This document shows positions 12,487-25,650 of a DNA stretch of 64,000 bases, one piece after another (within the stretch, counting starts at the first letter, position 1; each line of letters starts with the position of its first letter). The notes below the pieces were generated by a model. That model made no database searches, was not told the origin of the DNA, and saw nothing but the letters and a program-made list of their open reading frames with translations. A program made the position numbers and the translations under genes. The DNA lies in assembly GCF_048128805.1 (NCBI RefSeq), contig NC_136005.1:19742260-19806259 (forward strand), in the 5' to 3' direction. Origin of the DNA: Centroberyx gerrardi (Eukaryota; Chordata; Actinopteri; Beryciformes; Berycidae).

Positions 12487-15400
12487 CTCTATATCTCCTC
12501 TCCTGGTTTCCATGGTTTTCTTGTGTCTAAACAAGCATCTGACCATATCTACATCAAGCAGCAACTTGTGTATGTAACTGTGCTTTACCTTGAAGGAGAA
12601 ATGAAGCCAAATAATGAATACATTTGGTTTCATTTGGCTTGATTTTCCCCTCCAACCACAAACTGAGAGGTGGAATGCCGTAGAAAAATCAATATATACA
12701 TATATATTTTATTTCTGTTTTCATTTGGAGTTTGTTAGGTCCTCAAAATTTTTCTCCTGCAAATCATTGCTGTAACATACCAAACGCCTTCCAGTTCCAA
12801 ATATCACCAACAGATGGCACCTGCAGCCACATTTGAAACTAGCTCAAAACACAAAAGACTGGCACAACTACCAAGGCACAAGATAAACTTCTGTGACAAA
12901 CAAGATGTACGTTATCTATGATGACCCTACTTCAGTCATCATTATCTTATGTGATTGGTTAATAAGGTAATAAAACATATTCACTGCGTAACATCACAGC
13001 ACAGTGATAAGATTCCAAATTGTGATAGACATGGTGATAAGATACCATTGGATTAGTAGGGGCCTTAGCACTGTTAGGAACCGAAGAGTGAAACTCAAGA
13101 TAGGATGTAGTTTAACGAAGCATTTGAACTGCCTGAAAGGGCAAACAAATGCTTCAGAAGCATAAGATGAAAGAATGCCCCTGATCTATCATTTTGAAGG
13201 TCATTTATCAAGGTGGAGAAATATGCCTGACAGTAGCTGATTGGAGGATTTGCCTCCCAGAGATCACTGAGGGGACTGAAATGAAGGTTAATCACTATGT
13301 AACTTTCTACATGTATAAGCCTATACTCCAGATTTCATTGAGCACATCTATAAAAGCCCACCGTCAGCATAATTGCACCTAACCCGTGCCCCACATGCTC
13401 AAATCTCTAAAATATCACATCCGACTCTGAGAATAAATGGAAAATTAATGAGGAAAGTGCTGAGCTCAACCTTAGATAGGTATCACAGAAAGGTTTAGCT
13501 GCCTCAAAGCTAATGTACAATAGAACCTCACTTATCCAAACCCTTCAAGGATGGAGGTTGTTTGAACTTGTGAAATGTTCAGAGGGCCAAACACAAGACC
13601 GGTCTGGTCTTACAGTCTTCTCTAGACGTGGCTGCACCTGCATCCATGCTAAAATATGCCGCAAAATTCACTTTGCACCTGTCTGTTTTTATTGTTCTGC
13701 TAACACAGTTAAGATTGTATTAAATTAAGGCAGGGTGTTTGCTGCGTGAAGAATAAAAGCACAAATAACTATAACTATAATATTCACCTAATGCATATAA
13801 AATAGAATTTCATCCTGTATAGAACAATATGCACTCAGAAATGACTTATATTATCATTATACATCAATAAATGCTCTATTCAGAATTGTATGGAATTAAG
13901 ACTGACAGACTTTTTCTGATATGGAAACATTTTGTACCTTTGTACATTCTGTGCTCTTGATGTAATGACAACAAATTTTGCAACAGTAAGCCACTATTTA
14001 TGTTCATCCATTTATTATTATCCTCATTATTCTCACCAACTATTCAGTGCGGTTACAGTGGCCACATTAGCCAATATAGTTTTTAATGTATCATTCCTTT
14101 GAGTGTGGGATTAGAGTATCAGTGATCATATTCTGCCCCTTAGTGGAGGAAATGGTCCATAACCTGACTAAAACGGGATAATAGGGAGGCTTGATCTGTA
14201 GAGATTGAGCAGCAGGCTGGGAGCCTGGACATCTGCAGCTTGTGACTTAGTGCTTCATCCAGCCTTTGATGGGGCACAGCAATCTCACCTGCTGGTCCTG
14301 ATGAAGATTTAAGCAGCTGAAGCCTGGCTCTCCCTTAAACCAAATTCCTTTTCCAGGAATTCAGATGGAGCCGCTCCCATGGCTCATTTAAAGGGGAATG
14401 CCACTCAATTTAAGAATTCACACGTCATTCCTACAGCCATAGGCAGTCTGTTCAATATCTGTGAACATGAACAAAAATACCCAGAGCTAGAAACTCGAAA
14501 ACTGGAAATCCACTTTTGGATGTCATCGAGATGAAGAGTCGGGAATTGCCACATTGATAAAGGATAAGAGACTCACTTTGTGGCCTCATGGGCTGCTTTG
14601 TTGAGGTTTTATATTCAAATGAGCTTTTTTATACAGTCAGACTGTATCATGTGTTCTGAATCAGAGAACGTTTCCTTATCCCCAGAAATTCATCCAAAAT
14701 CATCTCAATGGAGCTGACATCACAGATTAAGGGAGTGGATACATTTAGCTTTCTCATATCTTCATATGGGAGACGATAGTGAAAGTTCACTAATATGAAT
14801 TGAACCGTCTTCGGGAAGAGGAAAAACAAATGAAGGTTGAAATTCTGAACTTAAAGATGCACTTTATAAGACCTAAACCAAAGAAAATGTTATCATGAAT
14901 CAGAAGGGATCAATAATGAAGCTCTTCTTTGAAAAGGCCATCAGAACACCAATTTGCTCCACTAGAGTGCTTTTAAACTACTGTATGGTATCTTGATCAG
15001 ACACCAAAAAGACACTATTTTGTTTAGTAAGAAGATGGTCAGCAGGTGGCTAGCAACAATGTTGGAAACAATAAGAGCTAATAATTATTCGTTAGAGTTT
15101 GCACTTTCCTAAAATTTTACAAAGTGCATTTTTTATTTAGGGATGAACATATGGCAGACTCTCATGGGCCTTAAATAATAAGACTTAAATTAATTGATTT
15201 ATAATGATGATACAATTTCAATGTGGTGGCAATTTAAACATCAAAATTAGCTAAAAATGCCACTTAAATATAAAGAAAAATAACAAAGACTACACTAACG
15301 CAAATACTAGTTTGTGTCAGTTATTCTGTTTCACGCTGGAAAATAATCAGGGTTTCGACAGCAAACTTGTCACTCCCTGCAACCTGCCAAGTGTAGGAGT

Positions 15401-15584
15401 GGAAGCACTGACACATGTAACTGACATCTCAGATTTAATTTGACTGGTAATCACACCCAGCCATAGTTTCAGAGCATTTCACACATGTGAGCTACAGTTT
15501 CAGGTGTTAAGACGGTATGTAGACACACAACTGTGCCTCTGAATCATAACACCTCTTCAGAGACGGTCACATTTCAGTTTATGC

Positions 15585-15614
15585 TTATAATAATTATAAT
15601 AATAATAATAATAC
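15585..15614. repeat. (TAA)n microsatellite
   Basis: TAATAATTATAATAATAATAA-type run of about 30 bp. Confidence 0.8.
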
Positions 15615-18189
15615 TACAGCACACATAACACACACACATCGCTCCTTTTAATTTAAAATGCAATCAACACTCATTTCAAGTTCAGCTTTACCCAACTGAA
15701 ACATTAATTTCAGTTCAATAGCCATTTGAAACAAATTATGAACGCATGCTGCATCACTCCATATGACCTTGTGATTCTTGTACCAATCATGTACCAGTGC
15801 TGACAACATTACGGCTAATAAGAGACAATATGTTACTAATAACACATGAATATGTCAACCTGAGGAAGTTGATTGCATGCAGTATGTTTAAAACGATACA
15901 GCAATTGTGTTGTTTGATTGAAGTAATCAGCATGTACTTACCAGTTTATTTTGAAACACTGATTCCACCACATGATCCTTTGAAAACCCACCTATAACAG
16001 AGAGGTAAATACCAAATTATTGCATTGAATGTTCTGTAACTGTATTAATAAAGGTCTTACATAATGTGTTTGTTATTATTCTGATGATTCTTATTCTATT
16101 CTATCCATTTGCAAGTATTGAAGGATCTAGAACAAGTAGGACACTACACAGGTCACTGTTAAAGAAAATGGTGAAACTTTGTTTTTGTTTTGTTTTTACT
16201 TCAATACGAGTTCATGAACAGTTAACCTCTGACATTAGGTGCAACAGGGAAACTATCCCTCCCAGTCCAGCCTTTTTGTCTGACTGTTGTGATCAATAAC
16301 CCAAAGAAGGCAACATTAGGACACAGAAAAAAATGCTTTATAGGCCATGGAAACATTTTTTTTTTATCAGGGTCACATTACCGTAGTTTGTATGTTAGCA
16401 GTATAATTTGTTAGCCCACATATTGAAAATGATGGCAATGAGCAGCATCACATAAGGATATCAGGGCCAGCCAACAGCGGTAGTTGGCTGTTCATGAATT
16501 CATGGGGGAATGAATGTTGAAAATGGAAAATGTTCCACCAAAGTGAAGTAGTGCTTTAAGGTCCACTATGCAAAGGTAAACAGTTTGGGAAATGCTGTTT
16601 TCATCTTAAACAGCAAAATGAGAAAGTGCTGCAGAATAAAAAACACTGACAGCTACAGTCTGTTCATCTTCAAGAGAAACAACTGTAATAGTAAGCTGGC
16701 AATTAAAAGAAGATGATTTAGTTATGGACATTTGCAGAAGCTTGAATGGTTTGAACAGTGATTCTGTCAATTTGAATCTCGGAAAAGACGCTGCCCTGAT
16801 TTCTTCACCACTGATATATTTCTGCAGACCTCAATGTTCTTGGTAGATCCACCTGATTACTAAAATATCTCATCTCTGCAGCTGTACCTCAGCTGAGTTG
16901 CTAATTCAGGCCAGTGTACTCCCATTTAAGTAGTCCAGGCATCTTCATTTATAGCTGTGTAAGCGGCCAGCCAGGCCAACAGAGAACGCATGACTGTTTG
17001 CTATGCTGAGCATTCAGGGACTACAGGCATCTTGGTTAAAATATTTGACCTTGTTAAGTGACACATAATCAATTTGTGGATAACATGCCTCAACCATCTG
17101 ATTTATTTAGCTGAGCAGTTGACTCTCTTACTCTCTGTGGTATACTAATGCTGTAAAACCTACACTAGGCTATTAAGCTGCAAGTGACTTCTTCCTACAG
17201 CCACGTAAGCTCGTCCTTAGACACCTGCAGAGAGAGATGGACTCACTTATGTAGGTCTACACTTAGATTCTATAAAATCCCCATTCCTGAACTGCTAAGA
17301 GAGCTATGATGCAGACCAGTTGTCTGCAATAGACACATGATACACACATATAGTCCTAACTTTGCATCAGTGCACATTGTCAATGCTTTGAATTCTGTTG
17401 TACTGTATTTGGTGCTTCATAATTGCCTAAGAAGATTACATATTTGCACAAATATAGAAGGGAAGGTCATTATTTTTCACTGATTACTAATATAATGATT
17501 CTGAGTGATCTGACTCTATTTCAGCTGCCAATTTAGAATCTCCATTAAAAGCTCAGTTAAGATCATATGTGACTGTTGAGCAGGGCCTGCCATATGACTA
17601 ACATTACTGCCATACTTTTCCCAGTCCATGAAGCTCCTATAATATAACCAACAACTCAGAGTAATGAGGACGTTGACTCTGCTCTGACTGAAGCACCATC
17701 TTTTTGAATGAAGTGGGTCATGTTTGCTGATATTTCTTTGCTGTCACTCCCACTCATGAAAAGGGCTAGACACAAACTGCCAATGTCTCAATTCACATTA
17801 TTTACCAGCCAATAAGTAATACCATTCAGGCTATAACTGAATTTTGTTCAGTAATGTGTCAAAATCCTCCTTTGTGACCAACACCGGAGGTTGTTCATGT
17901 GATTTTAGGAATAGCTTATTTCAATTCCATCAAATGTTCTCAGTCATCATGTTATCTATAGAGTGACAGGTTTAAGTCCACATGTGCCATGCTCCTGCAT
18001 GGCCATAACCTATAGCTGTATATTATATTCTATATGCAATATTTTATAACCTATGACAATTTTATAAACTTGCATGACAATTGCTCCCCTCTAACACCTG
18101 GGTGGTTCCACAGAAATGGTTCAACTTGCAGTTCCCACTAATAAATACTTTTTTTTTCTTTAGTCACACACATGCCTTGCAGATATTAA

Positions 18190-18690
18190 GTGCTGTAGAG
18201 TTTTCTACAGATAAATGAAACCAAATCAGAAATGCTCCTTTTTGGCCAACCTAGCTCAATTAAATTAATTGACAATGAACTAGGTATTCTGTCTGCCAAT
18301 GTAAGCCAGAAATATTGTAATTTTCATTTGAGCTTTGACAAGCAGGTTAAGAGAGTTAAGAGTGAGGAATATTTCCATTGAGCAGTTTATATCCTTGAGT
18401 GATCTGGAGAAAGTCACCCATGCTTTTATCTCTTCTCACTTACACTACTGCAACTCTCTGTACTCCTGCCTCAGCCAAAAGTCTCTCTTTTGTCTCCAAC
18501 TTGTACAAAACACAGGAGCTGTGATTCTTGCTGGAACAAGACCAGATCACATGACCCCAAATTAAGCATCTTTACATCGGCTACCTGTTAGTTTCAGAAT
18601 TGATTTTAAGATTTTATTGAGCACATTTAAGGCACAGATGGGCCTGGTACCAAGCTATATCTTGGTATTTGCCTTTAAGTATTCACTCCA
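18190..18690 (+). mobile_element. L2-like LINE remnant, end of reverse transcriptase ORF
   Basis: Plus-strand translation, broken by stops and frame changes, gives successive blocks typical of the C-terminal end of teleost L2/Rex1-type LINE ORF2. These are ILSANV then LSFDKQV, then SLSDLEKVTHAFISSHLHYC, NSLYSCLSQKS, LQLVQNTGAVILAGTRPDHM, and in another frame a SLHRLPV.FRIDFKI-like block and GLVPSYI. The longest open piece is 18335-18565. It is a 5'-truncated, inactive copy lying in the presumed znf644 intron and ends near 18690. Confidence 0.85.
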
Positions 18691-19639
18691 AAAAATCAAA
18701 ATAAGCAGTCAAAGTTTCAATGCTAAGAGGAAAATCTATGGCAAACTCACAACATGTCATGGATTTACAGTGGGCACTAATTCATAGCGATCATAGTGGT
18801 TGCACAAAGTATAGACAAGTGAAAACTAGCTTAGTGCTAGTTACATGCTTGTCAGCTGTGAGTGTCTTGGCAAGTAATGTCAAAATAATTATGTTTCATG
18901 ACTATCATGGATACAGACAGCTCCTCTAATCTTTTAGCAATACCTTTTATTGAGAGGACAAAGGGTTTGGACTAGAAATATGTTACATGACATTAACATA
19001 CAGTCTAATTGGATGAAGCTATTTTTGTCCAGTGACTATATGGTATCTATCGAGGAAACAGAAAACAAAGACAACATTGCTATCATATTCAAGTTCTTAT
19101 CTTATCAGAAAATCCAAAGCACATTTGCACTCTCTCTCAACTACTACTGCTGGGAACGGAAAAACAAGAAGCCAATCCAACAAAATTCTCCAATTAACAC
19201 CATGATTCCTTGCAGACATCAAGTACTGGAATAAAGATAACTCCTCTATATTTTTATCATGAGATCATGCAAATAAAATGCCAAACATTTATTATCAAAA
19301 GACATTGATCAATCCATTGTTATACATTACCATCTTAACACACCATGAAAACTATTCCTACACAGAAAGACAGGTAAAGCTTGCACAGAGACAGCTATTA
19401 CAATACTAGGGGGTGCTATTATACCAATAGTAGCTTATATAAAGCCAAAGTAATCAATTACTGCCATCTGCAGTAGGTGTTACCTTCAAGCATGAGAGTT
19501 GGCCTATAAAGTTTCCTACCACAGTCAACCACTCATGCTCACCAGTACTACTGCCAAGTATAACAAGTAAACATGTCGTCCCACACAAATGATGCAGAGC
19601 TGCAGTGCAAACTATGTTACCTCGTGTTTCTTGACTGTA

Positions 19640-19990
19640 TGTGGCAGGGAAAGGGGAAGACGAGGCACCATTCATTGGAGTCCAAGGTATTGTGCGTGAC
19701 ATACAGACAATTAAACGCTGTGGCGCCCCCCTTAGGCCAATCAGTGCAATTTTGAAAACAGCAGAGCACAGCAATGAGATGCATCATTCAACTTAGTTTC
19801 GTCAAAACGTGATCAGTGGCGTTCAAGATACTGTGCGTGACATAAAGACAATTGAACAAACGCAGTGGCTCCCCCCTTAGGCTAATCAGGGTAATAGATA
19901 CGCCATGAGATGCATCATTCACTTAAGTTTTGTGACAATCCAATCAGACAACGGACAACAAAACGAACGGACAAACTGATGTAATCATCA
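19640..19990 (+). repeat. diverged internally duplicated repeat, MITE/SINE-like
   Basis: Two related units of about 130 bp lie head to tail. Each has TGTGCGTGACATA.AGACAATT, then a TGGCGCCCCCCTTAGGCCAAT-like block, then GATGCATCATTCA and a TTAGTTT(T/C)GT block. The second is followed by an A/C-rich AACGGACAACAAAACGAACG tail. The CCCCCTTAGGCCAATC block and tail resemble short interspersed repeats common in teleosts. The family is not identified. Confidence 0.6.
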
Positions 19991-20096
19991 CTTTTTGGTA
20001 TGAAATGGTCCAGAGACGAGGGATAGTTCAGAGGACAAGTTGTAGTTAAAATGTGTGCGTTTTGTTCAGTCCTCCAGGTGGAAGACGTTGAGTGAG

Positions 20097-20129
20097 TATA
20101 CCTTAAACTGAATTTGAGTTTAAGGTATA
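20097..20129. repeat. perfect 13-bp inverted repeat
   Basis: Arms TATACCTTAAACT (20097-20109) and AGTTTAAGGTATA (20117-20129) are exact reverse complements around a 7-base loop. No coding context; it may be part of a small transposon remnant. Confidence 0.85.
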
Positions 20130-21776
20130 TTTATAACGACTGGATTCCAAGAACAGTATTTATCTTTGTTCTAACTTTGATGTTTTTTTCTGTTCAGCAA
20201 ATAAAAAGGGATGAACAATAGTATTTCTGGTAGTTTCTGTGATATGGTGTAGGGCTATACTGGTGATATGACTGTCTTAAAGTGGCAATATGTGAGATCC
20301 TTGTTTTTGTTTTTGTTTTGGTGACATCTTTGGTGATAAGTGGTTATTGCTGTGTGTTGTTGCACTGCACTTCCCAGAGATCACAAGCAGTGTTGCCAGT
20401 ACTGCAACATCTTTTTCCTTGTACAGTATTTTCTGTCGATGCAGTTTCAGTTTCTGTAGGTGGCGCTCTTTCTTTCAGCCATGGTGGCTATTGCTTCTCA
20501 TGTTAACTACTCAGTTCTCATTCTATTTATTCCAAACAAATCGCTGTTGCTGCAGCCTAAAATTTAAAGCAGATCACTTCCTGTGTGCCAGAGGATTTTA
20601 TTCTGAGAAAGACCTACCAGACACCGGGTGTTCAGAACAGCAAATGTAGCAAATGTCAAAGGTTTCATGGGTTCTAGGTTGATTCAGTATTATGTTATAC
20701 TGTATCAATCAGCAATAGAGAGTAGCAACCATTTATTCATAAGAAAATATCACAGATTACTTTAATAGGAGGTAGTTATAAAAAAAATCTAATTTTCTAG
20801 TATCTTTTTAGTGCCTCTTTAATACAATTTTCCCTTGACTTGTGATTTTTACCAACGCTTACCAAGGCTAATATTTTGCAAGTTGCATAGCAATTTTGGA
20901 GAAACCAACCCTAAAATCAAGCATTTTTGGTTGCAATAATCAATCAATAATCTCCTGGAGGGACTAGGTAGGCCAACTGCAAGAAAGTATGACTTTCTAT
21001 TTTTCAACTCCCATTTGAACCAGTTTGGTGGACTCGCCCTTCTCACCCTTCCAAATGTGATGTAGGCTAGGTCTACTATTTCGCCCCACAGCAGACAACA
21101 TGTTTTTAGCCTGTCTGTCCTTGGCAATGCTCTCTTAAATCTGAGATAGATGGCAGAGGCTGAGATAAGACATGGAGCAAGTTAAGAAAGAGTGCAACCA
21201 TGCCAGCAAATAGCTGCATCAATAAGTTATGGATTCGCATGTACTACAAACACACTGGTATTGTAAATCCATAAACGGTTATCTCTTTTCTTCCAGATCC
21301 AGGGAAAACAGCTCCTACACGCGTTGGCGTAACTTACTATGACTGGCACATTTTTATTCCATTCAACTAGATAAAGCTCAGCTCCGCTAAAAGCTGTGAC
21401 TTATCATCTTTTTTTTTTTTGGCAGGCTATGCGACATTAACGACACCTCTCCTCCGGCCAGGGGGTGAGGTAATGAGCCGGACTGATGCGGAGGAACCAC
21501 ATACTGTATAAGCAATGCCTTTGAGAAAGGAGCATGACGGCGGAGTTAACGTTGCAATACATAGCCTAAATTGAGTCTAATAGTCTGAAGTTGTGGAGTG
21601 GGAGTGTATCTGCACGTCCACAGCCCACCAGTCATTGCAGTGTGTCCGAGGCGAGTAGGAGCCACTGTGTTTTCATACCTTCATGTCATGTCGACCTAGG
21701 ACTACGACACCTCGCTGACAAATACCTGGCTGCAATGTATCCCTGCGCATATTAAATATGAGGCTGTAAAACCTAC

Positions 21777-21885
21777 CTCCCGGACGCAGGAAAACGGGTC
21801 ATGTTGATAAGTTTGTCATTGCACTTGAAACTGTTTCTCGTCTTCCATCTATTAGACTGTCGCCATTTTGCTTAAAATCACGCAG
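21777..21885 (-). promoter_or_regulatory. znf644: candidate znf644 promoter and noncoding first exon
   Basis: This is locally CpG-richer than the surroundings. On the minus strand a YY1-type element CAAAATGGCG (21870-21861) is followed about 85 bp later by a strong donor GGGAG/GTAGGT (exon end 21777, intron from 21776). YY1 elements of this form typically sit just downstream of the transcription start, which would then be near 21880. A tiny upstream ORF, ATG GCG ACA GTC TAA, starts inside the element (21866-21852). Splicing to the acceptor at 6056 would place the ATG of the large exon 14 bases after the junction. The exon boundary at the donor is visible; the start and the link to znf644 are inference. 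Confidence 0.4.
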
Positions 21886-22267
21886 GTTAAACTATGGTCC
21901 TGGGAAAGAGGGATGTTCAGGGCTGAGATAGAGGAATGTGAGCGTCACCTAAATAGCACACCGACCCCTTATGTCCATTTTAGTTCCTCGCCGGTGCTTG
22001 ATAACAGCGGATGTGGACGGTGCGTTTGAACAGAGAAAGCCTTGATAGCCCTACTTTGTGGCAGTGTCAAAAACGCCAAGTGTCCCCTGCTTAAAAATTG
22101 GAGGATCCCAGAATATATGACAACAAAATTATTGTTTAGGTTGTGTTTACAGAATGACAGATGGTCTGTAGCCTGACCCTGTAGTGTCCTTGAATCGGGA
22201 GGATGCATACCTGGACTACATTAGATTAAGAACCTATATGTTATTAACTATGTGTCCCACACAGTCT

Positions 22268-22268
<1 letters not shown>

Positions 22269-22337
<69 letters not shown>
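22269..22337. repeat. compound (TC)n(AC)n microsatellite
   Basis: About 18 TC units pass directly into about 16 AC units. Confidence 0.95.
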
Positions 22338-22339
<2 letters not shown>

Positions 22340-24949
22340 CTAATAAGTGGACTTATTCAGCCAATGTCTGGTTGGGATGTGTTGGGAGGGTAAACCCACA
22401 TAAACGCAATTTACCCACATTTTTAGCCTGCCATAAATCTTCATGATGTAAATTTATATTGATCACAGTCAGTAGTATCAAAGTGATGGAAGTTACATGA
22501 AGATAGGGAAGATAGTTTGCCTTATGATGATCACCAACTTCAGGTCATATAGTTTACCCACCATTTTATTTACCACTAGATCACTGGGTTGTCACTGTAG
22601 TATACAGATTGTAGGCTACAATGTACACAAGTGCCTGTAGGACTGCGTCAGGTCTCAATGTGCAAAAAATACAGTGTTGTTCTCATCTCATTTGGGTCTA
22701 ATGAGCTACAACAGTCTTGTTTGTAGTGTAAGGACAACTTGGACTGGATATGGGCCAGTCGCTCCCCAGTCCCATGCCATTACAGCATGGCTGGACAGAA
22801 AGGGGTTAAATTTGTCTAATGTGGCTATATCAACTGAATTCAAAATTGTTCTAATGAAATTTTTACTGGTGAAAATATGCTGCTGTTGTATATTTAATGC
22901 CTCATTGCTCCCATACAAGTAAAGCAGCCAGCTTTAACCCTCATTTAAATTGTATAATAATGATAACATGCTGAAAATGCATTATTGATGCTATCTCATG
23001 ATTATTTGGCCAAGTATCCCATGTTTGTTTTTTTCCATGTTTCCACGGGAAACCTATTCAGCATTTCAACCCTCTTGTGTCAATGTGTTGTGTTTCTTCA
23101 TAGAAAAGTTAGTTTTAACACAGAGACCGAAAAACAGTTTTAAAGTGGTCATTGAGCACTGTGTTTTTGTTAACACATATTATTCATAGACATGTCAATT
23201 TAGTTTTGTATATTCCTTTTAAAGTACTTAATCCTAATATTTGTCTTTGTATAATTGCTTTGACTCACTTCACATGATTCTCATCAAGCTATTTGGCAAT
23301 ACAAGCTTCAAGCACCAATATCCAGAACTTCATATCCAATTACCCCCAATATTATGAAGAAAATATCTTGTTTACCTTCAGTTCCCTCCATATTATTAAG
23401 TGACATGGATACGAATGTTGAATGTTTATCAAAGGATGGATTAAAAGTTAAGAGTGAACCGACATGGAAACCCATCCAGCACATTGCATTACATTGTGAC
23501 TGTGAGTTTCTTCTGTAATCATTCATTTAACTCTACTGTTATGCTTCTGTAGACTCGCTCTGAAAATGTTTAGATAAAGCAAAAGAAAATAAAGATGAAA
23601 CTCACTGCATTTATGGCCAGAGCATCATTCTTTATACTGCCATACACACAATGGTGTAAAAAAAAAACAACAAAAAAAACCTAGCCTTTTATTCTGTAAA
23701 ACATTACTGTGTGTTTGACCTATCTGTTGTGAAAAAATAGTCTCAGTGTTGTGTCCACAGTGGTTGATTGGAGCAATAATTCTCACATTCATAAACTTAT
23801 GAAATATTAATTGGATAAAGCAAACAACTCACAACATCTTTGAATGTACATTGCTCCAGTGACTGCTATTATCAACAAGAAACAGTCTGCAGACAACTGA
23901 AATCTCTGCAAATGTCTTGAATATTTATAAAATGGGCAAAATATTATTTATTTAGTTTCAGTAAATTATTAAATGTGTGGAATGCAGATCATTAATCATT
24001 AATATTGATATATTGAGAAACTGTAAGACATAAATATTTGTGCATAAATATTTATCCACTCTATGTCAGTTTATATTAACTTTAGGCATGGCTCCTTATT
24101 CAACAGTGATCTGTTACTATGAAGCTATTTTCTAGTCAGTTATTTGTGCTTGCCTAACTGTGATCTGTGCTTGTCACTGTGCCTACCTAGATGCTAGAAA
24201 ACACAAAGCGATTCCATGGAGTGTGTTGTCTTTTTGTGTGAGATATAGGGATTGACACAAGCCCTCTGTTTTCAGAGCATGAAGTAATTCTTTTAATGGC
24301 CTGCCAACTGTGCGTTCCAAAGTTTGATTTTGCCCTGCAAAATGAGAGCAAAAATCTCTAACAATTTATTATGCTGTTTGTGCCTCGCTCCACTAGTTAT
24401 CGTCTGCAATTTATTTCCTACCTTGGGGTACTGCAAGCCATTTTTCTCCATTTTCAGTGGCTCACTTTTTTCTTGATCCTGCACGCTGCTGACTAAACTC
24501 CTGCCTCCAGCCATACTGTTGGAACATCACAGAAAACTACATCATTATACTGAAGCTAGTTAACAAAGAGAGGCAGAGAACCAGTTTAAATCACAGGGCA
24601 CAAGACAGAGTATATGAGATTACAGAGATCACCAGCTCACCGGAGGAGGTTTAGCTGTATGTGTATGTGTTGCAGAGAGGGGATGCTGCGTCTTTCTCCA
24701 GTTGCAGAGGTGAACTAACTCACTAATGAAAGCTGCTTCAGACCTCAGCGCATGCTTGAATTCAAGGTCACCACCTGACTGGCGTTCAATATTTTGAATT
24801 CATTTGGTTTCATTATTAATCAAGCTTTAGTCCAAAAATGTGTCCAATGATGGCTTTAGTTGAGCCTTCACCAGACATGACCTTTGATGCATCATTTGAT
24901 GTTTCCCGGTATAACTGTACTCACACCTTCTCTCTGATGTAGAATATTT

Positions 24950-25650
24950 ATTTTTCGAATGCAATTGCCTTCACTGCACTCCTACATTTTAAGCATTTAT
25001 AAAAAATAAACTTTAATTGTGTAGCACTTTTCCAGACACTGCTTAAAAACAGATATAAAGAAGAATAAAACAACAGCCGAATACAATGAGAGTTAAAAAA
25101 AAATGATATAAAAGATCTTCTGTAAAAATAATGTTTTTGTAATATGAAAGATAACACCAATTTTGCCAGCCAACAGTCTTCAAGCAGGTAATCCCAAAGT
25201 CTAGGTGCCTGAATGGTAAATGTACGATTGTCTTTTGTTCTTTAGCCCAGACTCTGACTGGCCGGCGGAGTCCTGCCTGAGGCGGCACACAGGCACATAA
25301 GATGTACTGTAGCTGGGTGCCAGAACTACTTTTAAAAGTAATCGGTGAAATCTTAAAATCAATTCTAAGACTGACAAGCAACCAGTGTAGAGATGTTGAA
25401 ATATGAGCAGTATGATCCATTGACATGTATTTAGTCTTTTTCAATAAACTGGCAGCAAAATTCTGCACAATCCAAGCCAGTCCAAGCTGTGCCACAGCTT
25501 GTCAACTGAGACAAGAGAAAGTGAGTAAAAGTCTGAGTTGTTAAAAGACAAAATCCTTTCAATCTTTGCAAACACTTTGAAAACACTTCTGAACCAGCTT
25601 TTTAGTATGTTGCTCGATATTTAAACAAAAATAACTTTTATATTTAGAAA
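24950..25650 (-). mobile_element. decayed LINE-like interspersed repeat
   Basis: Read on the minus strand, the left end shows AAGTGCTACACAATTAAAG and TTTATT, the same kind of 3' tail as the LINE end at 62460-62520. A minus-strand frame (25495-25043) includes TSLHWLLVSLRIDFKISPI, similar to the TSLHWLPV.LRIDFKIL motif of L2-type LINEs. The plus-strand text around 25340-25500 also resembles a widespread teleost interspersed repeat. Boundaries and family are uncertain; the copy has no intact ORF. Confidence 0.55.

Larger units (their letters stand above)
6056..21776 (-). other. presumed long first intron / upstream region of znf644
   Basis: There are no coding exons. If the candidate first exon at 21777 is right, this 15.7-kb stretch is intron 1. 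It holds short CA-rich tracts (6704-6781, 11315-11343, 12430-12486), a 13-bp tandem repeat (6131-6168), an L2-like LINE remnant (18190-18690) and a repeat-derived block (19640-19990). Several mixed-composition stretches look like conserved noncoding DNA, for example 8150-8560, 10590-10850 and 11430-11890. Open frames here are short and unrelated to known proteins. Confidence 0.5.

Noticed and set aside
13515..13600. TAGAACCTCACTTATCCAAA-like stretch similar to a pogo/Tigger-type DNA transposon end
   Set aside because: Too short and degenerate, and no partner terminal inverted repeat found.
18335..18565. ORF resembling reverse transcriptase C-terminus as a real gene
   Set aside because: Frames break on both sides and motifs are those of a LINE ORF2 end; annotated as a dead LINE remnant.
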